Positions 42,035 to 53,029 of a stretch of DNA of 64,000 nucleotides are shown in pieces; position 1 is the stretch's first letter; every line of letters begins with the position of its first letter. This DNA comes from Candidatus Sulfopaludibacter sp. SbA3 (GTDB lineage: Bacteria; Acidobacteriota; Terriglobia; Bryobacterales; Bryobacteraceae). The translations under genes were made by a program, and so were the position numbers. The notes beneath the pieces are model-generated. The model saw only the letters and a list, made by a program, of their open reading frames with translations. It was not told the origin of the DNA and did not search any database. Location: positions 372,001-436,000 of the forward strand of contig CAMDCN010000001.1 of the NCBI GenBank assembly GCA_945890485.1. Direction: 5' to 3'.

Positions 42035-43318
42035 ATGAATGTCGCTATGGCTTTTGGAAAGACCGGCCTGCCGTTGGAGCTGCCGCCCGGCTTTCAATAC
42101 CAGGTGCTGGAGGCCCGCTCCTCCCAAGGTCTACCCGACGAAGCTGCCGCATTGGCCGAGGCCCTTGACCACCCCATCGGGCGCCCCCCACTCGCGGAGC
42201 TTGCGAGGGGGAAGAAGACCGCCGCGATCTCGGTCTGCGACATCACCCGCCCGGCGCCGAATCGCCGCGTACTGCCACCGTTGCTCGACCGGCTAGCTGC
42301 CGCCGGTATCACCCGGGAGAATGTTGTCATTCTGATCGCGACCGGTCTGCACCGGGAGGCGACCGAGGAGGAGATGCGGGAGATCGTGGGGCCAGAGCTC
42401 TACGGATCGATTCGCGTGGAGAACCATCGGGCCAAAAATCTTGCTGAGCATGCCCCGCTGGGATCGACCGCCGCTGGGACGCCGGGCTACATTGACCGCC
42501 GGTTCCTGGATGCCGATCTCCACATCACGCTCGGCTTCATTGAGCCCCACCTGATGCTGGGCTTTTCCGGCGGCCGGAAGCTCATCGCACCGGGCTTGGC
42601 GGCGGCGGAGACCATTAAGGTGATCCATAGCCCGAAGTTCATGCGGGATCCCCGAGCGACGGAAGGGTCGATTGCGGATAACCCGCTGCACCGGGAGCTG
42701 CTGGAGATCGCGCGTATGGCGCGCCACGACTTCATGGTGGACGTCGCGCTCACGCGGGACCGCCGCATCGCACAGGTTTTCGCGGGCGATCCGGAGTTGG
42801 CTCATGCTCGTGGGGCAGCCTACGTCGGCGAGACGATGCTGGAGCGATTGGACGGGCCGGCCGATGTGGTGATCACGTCCGCTGCGGGGTATCCGCTCGA
42901 TCTGACCTATTACCAGACGGTGAAGGGGGTAACGGCGGCCAGTCATTTCGTGAAGCCGGGTGGCCGTATATTGACGCTCTCCGCCTGTACGGAAGGCGTT
43001 GGTGCCGCGGAGTTTGCTGGCATGATGGAACGCTTCCCGCAGCCGCAGGAGTTCATGGACGCGATTCTGAAGGCCCCGGTGGAAGTGGACCAGTGGCAGC
43101 TCGAGAAGCTGGCGCTGGTTTGCGAGCGCGCGGAGCTGCACTACTACGTGCCGGGTTTACCGGAACGGTATCATCCTGTGGTCTGGGGCCGGTCGTACCC
43201 GACCCCGGAGGAAGCGATCGCCGGAGCACTGAGAGGGCTAGCGCCAAGCGCGCGAGTCGTAGTGGTCCCCGAAGGACCCTACGTGCTCGCGCGGGTTGTG
43301 GAACCGGTACTGGCTTAG
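42035..43318 (+). CDS. LarA-like nickel-pincer racemase family protein
   Basis: This protein has 427 residues from the ATG at 42035 (MNVAMAFGKTG, matching where LarA proteins start). An ATG at 41981 would add 18 unrelated hydrophobic residues. Signatures are CDITRPAPNR, IATGLHREATEEE (His of the active site), IEPHLMLGFSGGRKLIAPG (second His and the Lys that holds the nickel-pincer nucleotide) and GYPLDLTYYQTVKG. LarA racemises lactate; homologues racemise or epimerise other 2-hydroxy acids. LarB/C/E maturation genes are not in the window. It converges on the TonB receptor, overlapping by 4 bases. Confidence 0.85.
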   Translation: MNVAMAFGKTGLPLELPPGFQYQVLEARSSQGLPDEAAALAEALDHPIGRPPLAELARGKKTAAISVCDITRPAPNRRVLPPLLDRLAAAGITRENVVILIATGLHREATEEEMREIVGPELYGSIRVENHRAKNLAEHAPLGSTAAGTPGYIDRRFLDADLHITLGFIEPHLMLGFSGGRKLIAPGLAAAETIKVIHSPKFMRDPRATEGSIADNPLHRELLEIARMARHDFMVDVALTRDRRIAQVFAGDPELAHARGAAYVGETMLERLDGPADVVITSAAGYPLDLTYYQTVKGVTAASHFVKPGGRILTLSACTEGVGAAEFAGMMERFPQPQEFMDAILKAPVEVDQWQLEKLALVCERAELHYYVPGLPERYHPVVWGRSYPTPEEAIAGALRGLAPSARVVVVPEGPYVLARVVEPVLA

Positions 43319-46300
43319 AACCGGAGATAAGCGCCGAACTGCACCACGCGGCGCGCCGATTGCGTGCCGGTGATGCGGCCGAAGTTTACGCTGTCGATGT
43401 TTTGGTCGCCGATGAAGAAGCTCGGCGTGTTCGTTGAGTTCAAGGCTTCCATGCGCAACGTCAGGCTAAGCCGTTCGGTGATCCGGGTTTGCTTTTCACC
43501 CGAGAAGTCCAGGTTTACAAAGCGAGGGCCATACAGAACCCGCCGCTGCAGGGTACCCAGGGTGCCTTGCGAAGGGTGAAAGAAAACCTGACCGGAGAAG
43601 GGCGCACGGCCGTCGGCCGCTGAGCCACGCCCGTCCGGACCGAGTACGCCGGCGCCGAGGAAGTACACCCCGTTGCCGACTCGCCGCACGTCCGTCAAAT
43701 CGTTCAATTGTTCATAGTTCAACGTCGTGTTGACCGTGTTGATACCGGAACGGGCCCCGCGGTTCAGCGTTCCTCGGCTCGAGTAGATGCCGAATGGAGA
43801 TCCGGAGGTCAGCGTGAAAATGCCACTGACGTTCCAGCCCCCGAATACCTGGTTCAGCACCGGGTTCCGCAAGTCCCAATGGCGGCCGCGGCCGAACGGA
43901 AGTTCATAGACGCCATTGGATTTCAGCGCGTGGCGTTGGTCAAAGGGTGAGGGGGCCTTCTCGATGCCGGGGTTGTTGATATCAAGAAACGCTTCAAAAC
44001 GGGCCTGAGCATCGCCAAGGGTATCGCTCAAGCTCTTCGAGAACACGTAGTTCACCTGAAATTCGAAGCCCTTGCTGTAACGGCGCCGATAGTCCAACTG
44101 CAGCGAATGGTAGGTGGCATTCGAGTAGTTGGTCATCATGTTGGTTCCCAGGGCGTTGGGATTGCGATAGAAGTTCACGCTTCCGTTTAGCCGGTTTATC
44201 TGATAGGTGTTGGCGAGTTCACCGACCTGGCCGGTATCGATCAGGGCGCGAATCGTAGTATTGGTCAACAAGCCCCCGCTGGGGAGAGCGTTGAAGAAGG
44301 GGGTAGGCTGGCTGCCAGCGATGTTCGCGTTGTAGGCGGGGTTAAATATCCCCGTGGCATTTCGAGACAGGTTTCCATTGTTCCGGGCTCGATTGAAATC
44401 TTCGAGCAAGCCATTGTTGATGATGACCTGATTGAAGTCGAATGCGCGGAACTGCTTGGTCGCTTTGTTGCCGATATAGGAGACCTGCAACACGCCCTTA
44501 GAAACCTCCCGCTGCACACTGAAGTTCCACTGCTGGACATAAGGCGTCACCAGGTCCGGATTCGGCATGCCGAACGCTGTCTGCGAGTTGACGGCATGGT
44601 TTTGAGCGAAGGTCCGCGGAGCCGTGAATGTCGGCGTCGTCAAAGCAGGGAGCGTGGAACCGATGGTTTGCGTCAGGTTGATGCGGTTAGCGCCGGTCGA
44701 AAGTCCCTCGCTCGTCGAGACGTTGTTGTCGATCGAACGGATGAATTCGTCGTTCGGGAAATTCACGCTGTAGCCGGCACGGACAACCGTCTTGTCTCCA
44801 AATGGCCGCCAGGCGATGCCGATGTTAGGACCGAAGTTATTGAAGTCTCGCTTATAGTATGGCCGCCCGATGGCGGATCCCGCAAAGTCGAGCGTCCCGT
44901 TCGGATCGAGCAAAGTTTGCTCCGCATTGTTGTTCTTGAGGACGGGTACAAAGGTGAGTCCGTTTCGCTCAGTGACGGGCGTGTAGTATTCCCATCGTGT
45001 GCCGACGTGAATCGTCAACCGATCGGTCGCTCGCCAGTTGTCGTTTAAATAGAACGAATGATTGTCCAATCGCCAGTTCCGGACGTTCGGGGCGCCGGGG
45101 ACGAAGCCGCTTGTGCGGTCGGCCACGTTGAACGTCTGGGCCACGGAAGAGAGGATACCTGCGTGCAGCACCAATAAGCCTCCTCCGATGCCGAGGTCCG
45201 TCGTGCGGACGCCAGGGACGAGAGCGTTCAAATCGAGCGGATTCGCCGTGCTGAGGCCAAGCGTATACGTGGGCAGATTGCCCGCTTCATTGAAGGACTT
45301 GACGTTGATTCGCTGGCCCTGATAGCCGAACTGCAGTGTGTGGCGATTCTTCACCCATGTGGCATTGTCCTGCCAGTTGAAGGTATCCGTGTACCGGCCC
45401 TGAGACCGGAAGGTATTCACTGGATTCGCGACCAACGGCAGAGCGAAGATTTGATTGCCAAAGTTCTCATTGGAAGTGAAAACTGCCGGGGCGATGTTCA
45501 TGCCGCCTCGCGCTTCGTTGGTGAAGGTCGGCGAGGCCGTCCAGCGCCAAGTGGTGGAGAGGAGCGGCGTCGAGTTGTCGTTCATCACTTTCGGGGCGGT
45601 CGAATAGTCGTTCGCCAGATCAGGCCGATCGAGGATGTCCCGATTCCAGATGTAGCTGGCGCTGAAGCCGTGCTTGGAATTCAGCACATAATCTAATTTG
45701 AACGTCGCGTTGTCCCGAGTCCGATTGTTCCGGATGTTGAACTGGTAGCCACCGACGTTCAGATGCCGTCCGGCGGCGGCATTAAAATCGCCGACATCCC
45801 GTCGATTGATATTGTTTGCTGCCGGCACCTGATCGATCAGTGCCTTGGTGGTCGGATTGGCCGGGAGCCCGGAAGCGCGCAACATGTCCACTTGCCGCAG
45901 ATTTCCCGCAGTGTCCAGGTAAGTGAAGATCCCTTGCCGCGCGGTATCGGTCAGAATTGCGCGTGTCGCTGCCGTCTGCTGCCGCAGGCGGAACGCTTCG
46001 TAGTTGACGTAGAAGAAGAGCTTATCCTTCTTAATCGGTCCACCCAGGCTGCCGCCAATCTGGTTCTGGTTCAGGAAGGGACGCGGCGTTCCGTTGGCGT
46101 TCGAAAACCAGGGGTTCGCAGCGAATTCGTTGTTGCGGTTGAACCAGAAGACTCCGCCCTTGTACTTGTTCGTACCCGACGGGGTCGTGAACGTCACCTG
46201 CGCGGCGCCGTTCCCCAGGGATGGGTTCGCGTTTGAGGTGCTCAGCGTGACTTCGGCCACCTGATCAAGCAACAAGAGATTCGGCAAGAAGTCGAGGCCG

Positions 46301-46881
46301 TTCGAGCGAATAAAATTATCCTGGATATTGATGCCATCGAGGGTCACATTCGCGTAGGAGACGCGGAGGCCATTGATCGTCGTATTGGACCGGCCGTTCG
46401 AGCCGAAGCCGGCTTGGGTGGAGAGCAGCGCGAGCGGGCTCCGATTGGCCGTCGGTAGCCGGGAGAGTTGATTGGCGGTGATGACGGAAGTGATTTCAGC
46501 GTTCGCCGTCTGCAGGACCACAGAATCGGCCTGTACCTCGACCACCGAAGACACGCTGGCGACTTCCAGCCGGATCTCCTGAATGGGGGTTTCGAGGCCA
46601 GCCCCAATTCGAACAGTGCGGATCACCGCTTTGCTAAAGCCCGCAGCCTCAACGGAGAGGTCGTACTCGCCCGGACGCAGCCCGGCGAATGCGTACGTGC
46701 CCGCACTGGTGGTCTTGGTTTCAAACTGCGCTATAGCCGATCCCGGCAAATTCAGCGCTACGGTTGCCGCGGGCACAGGCGCCCCGGCCGGATCGTTCAC
46801 CGTTCCCGATACACGGCCAAGATTCTGGGCGTATAGAGACACCACGAGCAGGCCCACCGCAAAAGCGGGTTTCAGGTTCAT
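43315..46881 (-). CDS. TonB-dependent receptor, Oar-like, with carboxypeptidase-regulatory-like domain
   Basis: This protein has 1,188 residues from the ATG at 46881, just before the signal MNLKPAFAVGLLVVSLYAQ. An ATG five codons earlier is less suited. The carboxypeptidase-like domain (about 22-105) has GRVSGTVNDPAGAPVP and AGTYAFAGLRPGEYDLSV. The plug includes ITANQLSRLPTANRSPL and VTLDGINIQDNF. The barrel ends VVQFGAYLRF. Oar-like receptors form large families in Acidobacteria; substrates are largely unknown. It follows the phosphoketolase gene by 43 bases; the gap can fold (CCCCTAAC with GTTGGGG), but this is not a clear terminator. Confidence 0.88.
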   Translation of the reverse strand: MNLKPAFAVGLLVVSLYAQNLGRVSGTVNDPAGAPVPAATVALNLPGSAIAQFETKTTSAGTYAFAGLRPGEYDLSVEAAGFSKAVIRTVRIGAGLETPIQEIRLEVASVSSVVEVQADSVVLQTANAEITSVITANQLSRLPTANRSPLALLSTQAGFGSNGRSNTTINGLRVSYANVTLDGINIQDNFIRSNGLDFLPNLLLLDQVAEVTLSTSNANPSLGNGAAQVTFTTPSGTNKYKGGVFWFNRNNEFAANPWFSNANGTPRPFLNQNQIGGSLGGPIKKDKLFFYVNYEAFRLRQQTAATRAILTDTARQGIFTYLDTAGNLRQVDMLRASGLPANPTTKALIDQVPAANNINRRDVGDFNAAAGRHLNVGGYQFNIRNNRTRDNATFKLDYVLNSKHGFSASYIWNRDILDRPDLANDYSTAPKVMNDNSTPLLSTTWRWTASPTFTNEARGGMNIAPAVFTSNENFGNQIFALPLVANPVNTFRSQGRYTDTFNWQDNATWVKNRHTLQFGYQGQRINVKSFNEAGNLPTYTLGLSTANPLDLNALVPGVRTTDLGIGGGLLVLHAGILSSVAQTFNVADRTSGFVPGAPNVRNWRLDNHSFYLNDNWRATDRLTIHVGTRWEYYTPVTERNGLTFVPVLKNNNAEQTLLDPNGTLDFAGSAIGRPYYKRDFNNFGPNIGIAWRPFGDKTVVRAGYSVNFPNDEFIRSIDNNVSTSEGLSTGANRINLTQTIGSTLPALTTPTFTAPRTFAQNHAVNSQTAFGMPNPDLVTPYVQQWNFSVQREVSKGVLQVSYIGNKATKQFRAFDFNQVIINNGLLEDFNRARNNGNLSRNATGIFNPAYNANIAGSQPTPFFNALPSGGLLTNTTIRALIDTGQVGELANTYQINRLNGSVNFYRNPNALGTNMMTNYSNATYHSLQLDYRRRYSKGFEFQVNYVFSKSLSDTLGDAQARFEAFLDINNPGIEKAPSPFDQRHALKSNGVYELPFGRGRHWDLRNPVLNQVFGGWNVSGIFTLTSGSPFGIYSSRGTLNRGARSGINTVNTTLNYEQLNDLTDVRRVGNGVYFLGAGVLGPDGRGSAADGRAPFSGQVFFHPSQGTLGTLQRRVLYGPRFVNLDFSGEKQTRITERLSLTLRMEALNSTNTPSFFIGDQNIDSVNFGRITGTQSARRVVQFGAYLRF

Positions 46882-46923
46882 AAGTTCCCCCAACAAAAAA
46901 ACGTTAGGGGTAGTTTACCGAGA

Positions 46924-49242
46924 TCACAGCCGCCAACGCCACTCACGAATTTCCGGCATATCCTCTCCGTGCGTAGCTACGTACGATTTGTGCTGCCGCA
47001 ATTTGTCTTCGAGACGAAGCATCGCGGGGTGGTCTTGCTTCCCCGTCCGCTTCAAAGCGTCGCGCGCCAACTGAAAGCGGTCGAGGTTGTTGAGCACGGT
47101 CATATCGAAGGGGGTGGTCGTCGTGCCCTCTTCCTTGTAGCCGCGGACGTGCAGATTGTCGTGGTTGTTGCGCCGGTAGGCCAGACGATGGATCAGCCAC
47201 GGGTAGCCATGGAATGCGAAGATTACAGGCGCATCCGGCGGGAAGATGGCGTCATAGCGGGCATCGTCCCAGCCGTGCGTGTGCTCGTTCATCGGTTGGA
47301 GAGCCATCAGGTTGACCACATTGATGACGCGAATCCGAAGTTCCGGAACCATCTCGCGCAGGTACGTGACGGCGGCGAGCGTTTCGAGCGTCGGTACATC
47401 GCCACAGCAGGCCATCACCACGTCAGGGGGACCATCATGCGAGGCCCAGTGCCAAATACCCATCCCGGCGCGGCAATGCTCTTCCGCCTCGGCCATGCTG
47501 AGCCACTGCGGCTCTGGCTGCTTGCCCGCCACAATTACGTTCACATAATGTTTCGAGCGCAGACAATGGTCCGCGACCGAAAGAAGCGTATTCGCGTCCG
47601 GCGGTAGATAGACACGGATCACCTCCGCCTTCTTGTTCACCACATGGTCAATGAAGCCAGGGTCCTGATGAGAGAATCCATTGTGATCCTGGCGCCAGAC
47701 GTGGGAGGTTAACAGGTAGTTCAATGAAGAGATCGGCGGACGCCACTTCATCTCGCGGGTGGTCTTCAACCATTTGGCGTGTTGGTTGAACATCGAATCG
47801 ACGATGTGGATAAATGCCTCGTAGCAGGAGAAGAAGCCATGGCGCCCGGTGAGCAGATACCCCTCCAACCAGCCCTGGCACAGGTGCTCGCTCAGCACCT
47901 CCATCACCCGGCCTTGCGGCCCTAGCCGTTCGTCGACGGGAAGCACTTCCGCCGACCAGGCCTTCTCAGTCACCTCAAGGACTGACCCCAGCCGGTTCGA
48001 TTGTGTTTCGTCCGGGCCAAACACGCGGAAGTTCTGCTGTGCTTCGTTGGCGGCCATCACGTCCCGCAGAAAAGTCCCCAGGACCCGCGTTGATTCGCCG
48101 TCCGTCGCGCCCGGCGAGGCGACAGGCACGGCATACGATCGATAGTCCGGGATCACAAGATCTTTGCGCAACAGACCGCCATTGGCATGCGGATTGGCTC
48201 CCATCCGCCGGTCCCCTTTCGGCGCCAGATCGAGAATCGCCTGCACCGGCTTCCCGTCGGCCTCGAACAACTCTTCCGGCCGGTAGCTTTTCATCCACTC
48301 TTCGAGCAAAGTGACGTGCCCGGGCTTCGACGACATCTCGGCGAACGGCACCTGGTGCGAGCGCCATGTGTCTTCGGCCTGTTTCCCGTCCACATACTTC
48401 GGCCCCGTCCAACCCTTGGGACTGCGCAGGATAATCATCGGCCAATGCGGCCGTTCCGTCTCAGAGGATGCCTTGATCCGGGCGATCTCATCCAGGCACG
48501 CATCGATCGCCTCCGCCATTTTGGCGTGCATGTCCATCGGATCGGATCCTTCCACCAAGACCGGCGCGTACCCATAGCCGCGAAACAGCTCCATCAACTC
48601 GGCCCGGGGAATGCGATCGAGCAGGGTGGGGTTAGCGATCTTGTAGCCGTTCAGATGCAGCACCGGCAGCACGACGCCATCGCGCTTTCGGTCCAGGAAC
48701 TTGTTGGAGTGCCAGCTGGCCGCACAGGCGCCGGTTTCGGCCTCGCCATCGCCCACGACGCACATCACCACCAGATCCGGATTGTCGAAAGCCGCACCGT
48801 AGGCGTGGAGCAAGGCATATCCCAGTTCGCCGCCTTCGTGGATCGATCCTGGCGTCTCGGGTGCGACGTGACTCGGAATGCCATACGGCCATGAGAATTG
48901 GCGAAACAACAGACGCAGGCCTTCGGTGTCCCAATCGATGTGGGGATAGATCTCGCGGTAGGAGCCTTCCAGGTAAGTGGAGGCCACCAATCCCGGCCCG
49001 CCGTGCCCTGGGCCGATGATGTACATCATGTTCAGGTCGCGCTCCACAATCACCCGATTGCAGTGCGCGTAGATGAAGTTCAGTCCCGGCGTAGTCCCCC
49101 AGTGCCCTAACAGGCGGGGCTTCACATGGTCGAGGGTCAAGGGGTCCCGCAGCAGCGGATTATCTTTTAGATAAATCTGGCCGACCGATAAATAATTGGC
49201 CGCCCGCCACCAGGCATCCAGCGCAGCGAAGTCCTTGCTCAT
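46924..49242 (-). CDS. xfp: Phosphoketolase (xylulose-5-phosphate/fructose-6-phosphate)
   Basis: This protein of 772 residues is slightly shorter than typical Xfp. Signatures are [33 protein letters not shown] and GPGHGGPG. The thiamine-diphosphate site reads [21 protein letters not shown]-like, with Asp and Asn for the metal. The C-terminal part has [24 protein letters not shown]. Xfp splits pentose or hexose phosphates to acetyl phosphate plus a shorter sugar phosphate. No acetate kinase or phosphotransacetylase is in the window. It follows the DUF1501 gene by 14 bases on the same strand, though no functional tie is obvious. Confidence 0.95.
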   Translation of the reverse strand: MSKDFAALDAWWRAANYLSVGQIYLKDNPLLRDPLTLDHVKPRLLGHWGTTPGLNFIYAHCNRVIVERDLNMMYIIGPGHGGPGLVASTYLEGSYREIYPHIDWDTEGLRLLFRQFSWPYGIPSHVAPETPGSIHEGGELGYALLHAYGAAFDNPDLVVMCVVGDGEAETGACAASWHSNKFLDRKRDGVVLPVLHLNGYKIANPTLLDRIPRAELMELFRGYGYAPVLVEGSDPMDMHAKMAEAIDACLDEIARIKASSETERPHWPMIILRSPKGWTGPKYVDGKQAEDTWRSHQVPFAEMSSKPGHVTLLEEWMKSYRPEELFEADGKPVQAILDLAPKGDRRMGANPHANGGLLRKDLVIPDYRSYAVPVASPGATDGESTRVLGTFLRDVMAANEAQQNFRVFGPDETQSNRLGSVLEVTEKAWSAEVLPVDERLGPQGRVMEVLSEHLCQGWLEGYLLTGRHGFFSCYEAFIHIVDSMFNQHAKWLKTTREMKWRPPISSLNYLLTSHVWRQDHNGFSHQDPGFIDHVVNKKAEVIRVYLPPDANTLLSVADHCLRSKHYVNVIVAGKQPEPQWLSMAEAEEHCRAGMGIWHWASHDGPPDVVMACCGDVPTLETLAAVTYLREMVPELRIRVINVVNLMALQPMNEHTHGWDDARYDAIFPPDAPVIFAFHGYPWLIHRLAYRRNNHDNLHVRGYKEEGTTTTPFDMTVLNNLDRFQLARDALKRTGKQDHPAMLRLEDKLRQHKSYVATHGEDMPEIREWRWRL

Positions 49243-49256
49243 CCCCCTAGCGTACG

Positions 49257-50606
49257 CTACGCCTGTAATTCTTTGATGACACGCCCGCCCAAATCGGTCA
49301 GCCGCCGGTTCCGCCCCCCGAAGTAATACGTCAACCGCAAGTCGTTGAGCCCCATCTGGTGCAGAATCGTCGCATGTACGTCGTGCATGTGATAGATGTT
49401 CTCGACGGCTTTATGGCCGATCTCGTCCGTCGTTCCGATCATCGAGCCGCCCTTCATGCCGCCTCCGGCGAACCACATGCTTTGGCAGCGTGTGTTGTGG
49501 TCGCGGCCCGGGGTCTCCTGCTCGGCAGGGGTATCCGGCGTCCGGCCGAACTCACCCATATAGACCACCAACGTGCGCGGTAGCATGCCGCGTTGCTTCA
49601 AATCAGCCAGAAGCGCCGCAATCGGCTTGTCGGTTTCTCGTGCGTTCTTCTCATGGTTCTTCCGGATGTCGCCGTGGGCATCCCAACTCTGCGACGGCGT
49701 GAAGACTTCGACAAACCGGACACCGGCTTCGACCAGCTTCCGCGCCATCAAGCAACGACGGCCGAAGGACGCTGTCACCGGGTCGTTCAGACCATAAGCC
49801 TCTTTCACCTTCTCCGGCTCGGCGTCGATGGAAAGCACGCGCGGCACCTCCGTTTGCATCCGGTAGGCCAATTCGTAGCTGTCCATCCGCGCCCGCAAAT
49901 CGGGGTTGTCCGCACGGTGGGCTCCGTATGCGCCATTCATCGTCCGAAGAACGTCCCGTTCGGCGGCCAGCAATTTTGCATCGACATCGTTCGGAGACGC
50001 CAGATCCCGGATGGGCTCACTCGCGGCCCGCAGCACGGTTCCCTGATACTCGGCCGGCAGATAGCCACTGCCCCACTGCTGCGCCCCGCTGAACGGAATC
50101 GACCGGAAATCCGGCATCGCCACGAAGGCCGGCAGATTCTGGTTCGCGGAGCCAAGTCCGTAGGTCACCCAGGCGCCCATCGAGGGATTACCGGGGATGA
50201 TAAATCCGGTGTTCATCTGGAACACGGCTGCGGGATGGTTGCCGTTGTCCGACTGCACGCTCCGGCACACGGCGAGTTCATCCGCCCACTTCGCCGTCTC
50301 CGGCAGCAACTCCGAAATCTCGCGGCCGCATTGGCCGTACTTCTGAAACCGGAACGGGCTCGCGACAAACTTGCGCGGCTTGGCGAACAGGTTCGGCTGG
50401 TCGGTCTTCTTCTCCTTCGACCAGTCCATGATCTTGCCATTCAGCTCGGCCAGCTTTGGCTTCGGATCAAACGTATCGATCTGGCTCACCCCGCCCAGCA
50501 TCGCGAGAAAGATACAGGCGTCCGCCTTGGCCGGATGATGGGTCCCTGCCTCCAGATGGCTCAGCGCCGCGCCTGATAGTCCAAAGAGAAAATGTCGACG
50601 GTCCAT
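49257..50606 (-). CDS. DUF1501 family protein (sulfatase-like fold, exported)
   Basis: This protein of 449 residues begins [21 protein letters not shown], a Tat-like signal with paired arginines. Family phrases include [56 protein letters not shown] and [13 protein letters not shown]1501 proteins occur in pairs with DUF1549/DUF1553 proteins in Planctomycetes, Verrucomicrobia and Acidobacteria and are suspected to act in polysaccharide metabolism. The partner ends 4 bases upstream, so the pair is intact. The biochemical role is unknown. Confidence 0.92.
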   Translation of the reverse strand: MDRRHFLFGLSGAALSHLEAGTHHPAKADACIFLAMLGGVSQIDTFDPKPKLAELNGKIMDWSKEKKTDQPNLFAKPRKFVASPFRFQKYGQCGREISELLPETAKWADELAVCRSVQSDNGNHPAAVFQMNTGFIIPGNPSMGAWVTYGLGSANQNLPAFVAMPDFRSIPFSGAQQWGSGYLPAEYQGTVLRAASEPIRDLASPNDVDAKLLAAERDVLRTMNGAYGAHRADNPDLRARMDSYELAYRMQTEVPRVLSIDAEPEKVKEAYGLNDPVTASFGRRCLMARKLVEAGVRFVEVFTPSQSWDAHGDIRKNHEKNARETDKPIAALLADLKQRGMLPRTLVVYMGEFGRTPDTPAEQETPGRDHNTRCQSMWFAGGGMKGGSMIGTTDEIGHKAVENIYHMHDVHATILHQMGLNDLRLTYYFGGRNRRLTDLGGRVIKELQA

Positions 50607-50610
50607 GCGG

Positions 50611-52989
50611 CTACTCCACGTACAAAAATTCGTTCAGGTTAAACAACACGGTCGCGAGCGAAGCCAAGCCAGGCTTGCCCTGCGCGGCCAACGTCTGGCC
50701 CTGCGTCCGCTCGGCCGCAGATGGCGCCCGGCCCAGCGCGCGCCAGAACATCTCGCCCACCGGATCGGCCGTGCCGATGGCGCGTTCCGCGAGGTGGCTG
50801 GCCTCCGTCCGGGTCAGGCTGCCGTTCAGCAGCGTCAGCGCTTGGGGCGCCACGATGGTCGTCTGCCGCCGGGCGCAAGAAGTGCTCAAGTTGGGGGCGT
50901 CGAACGTCTCAGCCATCGGCAGCAGCACGCTGCGGCGTTGGATCAGGTAGACGCTTCGCCGGCGCTGCTCTTCTTCTGGCGAAGGAAACCACTTGAAGAA
51001 CTCAAATCCCTGCGCGACGTCGTCAGGCACATTAAACAGCGCCGGTGGTCCGCCCATGGCCGGGTTCAACCGGCCGCTGATCGCGAGAATCGAATCGCGC
51101 AACGCCTCGGCGTCGAGACGCTGCCAATTCATCCGCCACAGCAGCCGGTTGGTGGGGTCATTTGCGGCGTAGGCCGTTTGTTCCGGATGCACGCTCGCCT
51201 GCTTGTAGGCCGCTGAAGTGAGCATCAGCCGGTGCATGGCCTTCACGCTCCACCCTTTGGCGACGAACTCCGCGGCCAGCCAATCGAGCAGCTCCGGATG
51301 CGACGGCGCTTCGCCATTCTTTCCGAAATCGCTGGGGGTCCGGACGATCCCTTCGCCCCAGTGACGCTGCCAAAGACGGTTCACCATCACCCGCGCCGTG
51401 AAGGGATTTTTCGGCGACGCAATCCACTCCGCCAGCGCCAACCGCCGGCCGTTGCTTCCGCCAGCGAAGGGAATTTCGGCGGCAGCGCTCGAGCCTGTCA
51501 CGCAGGAAAGGAACCCAGGCTCCACTTTCTCGCCGCGCGCCGCAAGATCTCCGCCCGCCAGGATGTATGTATCCGGCACGTCCGGCGCGGCGGGCGGAGC
51601 CACATCCCGGACGGCATACGCCAGCGCCTGATGCCGCCGGGCTAGCTCCTGCTCCCGCTGCATCGTGTCACGCGTGGCGAAGTAGGCCCGCAGCGGCTCG
51701 CGCCATTCGGGTTCCTTAACCAGCGGCAGGTCCTGTTCCAGGAAGAACAGGTTCCGGGTATTCAGCCGGGCGAGGAACTTCTTCAGGCCATCATCGTCCG
51801 GCCCCACCTTCATCAGCGCTATATAGCGCTTCTTCAGCTCCTCCCGTTGGAGGTCCAGCGCCGTCTGGGCCGCCTCGGCGGCGTCTTCATGCTGGCGCAT
51901 CCGCTGCCGCCTTTCGCGCGGGCGCTCCACTTCATCAAAAGCCACCGGCAAATCAGCCGTTGCCGTACCGGCGAAAAAGGCCTGGAGGCGGTAGTAGTCC
52001 TTCGTCGGGATCGGGTCGTACTTGTGGTCGTGACACTGCGCGCATCCGGTGGTCATCCCCAAAAACACGCTGCCGACTGTTCCTGTAATGTCGTTCAGCA
52101 GGTCCTGGCGCAGTTGCTTCTTCGAGTTGGCGTCGGCTTCCCAAGGGGCGAAGCGCAGAAAACCAAGTGCCACCAACCGGTCGCCCGGAGGCGAGGCATC
52201 CTTGCCTCGATACTCGTCGCCGGCGATCTGCTCTTGTACAAACAGGTTGTAGGGTTTGTCGCGATTGAACGCTCGAATGACATAGTCGCGATACCGCCAC
52301 GCCGATGGCCGCTCGCCATCGATGGCGAAGCCGTCGGACTCGGCGTAGCGGACAAGGTCGAGCCAATGCCGGCCCCACCGTTCGCCGTAGCGCGGATCGG
52401 CGAGGAGCCGATCGATCGCTCTTTCGTAGGCCTTCGGATCGGGGTCTGCTTCAAAAGCGCGCATCTCTTCCGGCGTCGGCGGCAGGCCGATCAGGTCAAA
52501 CGAGATTCGCCGCAGCAAGGTCCGGCGCGGTGCTTCCGGGGCCATCCGCATCCCTTGCTTCGCCAGTTTTGACGAAACGAAGCCATCTATCGGATTTGGG
52601 CCGGGAGTGGGTGGAAGGTTAGCCTTCGGCGTCCGGAGCAACCATTCGAAGTGCGGATCCCGTCGCGCAGTCGCGGGCGCTGTGGGCATCGCGTCGATGG
52701 CCGCCCGCAGTTTTTCCAGGACGCCGGGCGGCAAGCTTCCGCCGAGTGGCATTTGCGGCGTCTTTTCGCCTGTCAAGTACTGCACCAGAAGGCTTTGCCC
52801 GCTCACGCCTGGCGTAAAGGCCGGGCCATGCTTGCCGCCTTGCCGCAGCGCTTCGAGCGAGTCGACGGAGAGTCCGCCCTGCGCCCGCGCGCCGCTGTGG
52901 CAGGCGCCACACTGTTCTTTCAGCAGCGGAACGAGTAAGTCCTGTCCCCACAGCGTAGAACTTAGGATCAACAATATGCCAGGCCGCAT
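50611..52989 (-). CDS. DUF1549/DUF1553 protein with N-terminal planctomycete-type cytochrome c motif
   Basis: This protein of 792 residues has an N-terminal signal (MRPGILLILSSTLWGQ). The haem-binding motif CGACH falls in KEQCGACHSGARAQGG, in the PSCyt1 context ending TPQMPLGGSLPPG. DUF1549 follows (about 140-350: ISFDLIGLPPTPEEM, ERWGRHWLDLVRYAESDG, TTGCAQCHDHKYDPI). DUF1553 is C-terminal (about 500-760: NPFTARVMVNRLWQRHWG, EAPSHPELLDWLAAEFV, RRSVYLIQRRS). CAQCH in DUF1549 is a second CxxCH. It is the upstream partner of the DUF1501 gene. A degenerate copy of the 19-base repeat lies in it at 52567-52585. Confidence 0.92.
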   Translation of the reverse strand: MRPGILLILSSTLWGQDLLVPLLKEQCGACHSGARAQGGLSVDSLEALRQGGKHGPAFTPGVSGQSLLVQYLTGEKTPQMPLGGSLPPGVLEKLRAAIDAMPTAPATARRDPHFEWLLRTPKANLPPTPGPNPIDGFVSSKLAKQGMRMAPEAPRRTLLRRISFDLIGLPPTPEEMRAFEADPDPKAYERAIDRLLADPRYGERWGRHWLDLVRYAESDGFAIDGERPSAWRYRDYVIRAFNRDKPYNLFVQEQIAGDEYRGKDASPPGDRLVALGFLRFAPWEADANSKKQLRQDLLNDITGTVGSVFLGMTTGCAQCHDHKYDPIPTKDYYRLQAFFAGTATADLPVAFDEVERPRERRQRMRQHEDAAEAAQTALDLQREELKKRYIALMKVGPDDDGLKKFLARLNTRNLFFLEQDLPLVKEPEWREPLRAYFATRDTMQREQELARRHQALAYAVRDVAPPAAPDVPDTYILAGGDLAARGEKVEPGFLSCVTGSSAAAEIPFAGGSNGRRLALAEWIASPKNPFTARVMVNRLWQRHWGEGIVRTPSDFGKNGEAPSHPELLDWLAAEFVAKGWSVKAMHRLMLTSAAYKQASVHPEQTAYAANDPTNRLLWRMNWQRLDAEALRDSILAISGRLNPAMGGPPALFNVPDDVAQGFEFFKWFPSPEEEQRRRSVYLIQRRSVLLPMAETFDAPNLSTSCARRQTTIVAPQALTLLNGSLTRTEASHLAERAIGTADPVGEMFWRALGRAPSAAERTQGQTLAAQGKPGLASLATVLFNLNEFLYVE
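52567..52585 (+). repeat. Possible diverged copy of the 19-base repeat (in the DUF1549 gene)
   Basis: TTTTGACGAAACGAAGCCA matches the repeat core with one inserted base; ACGAAACGAAGCCA is exact over 14. It encodes GFVSSK on the minus strand within the family motif IDxFVxxKL, so part of the match may reflect coding constraint. Confidence 0.35.
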
Positions 52990-53029
52990 GCTGGCGGCAT
53001 CATATCAAAGCTGGACCTGCTCGACGAAT

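Noticed and set aside
46897-46923. Terminator between phosphoketolase and the TonB receptor
   Set aside because: The potential stem CCCCTAAC/GTTGGGG has a bulge and the T's are in the loop rather than after the stem.
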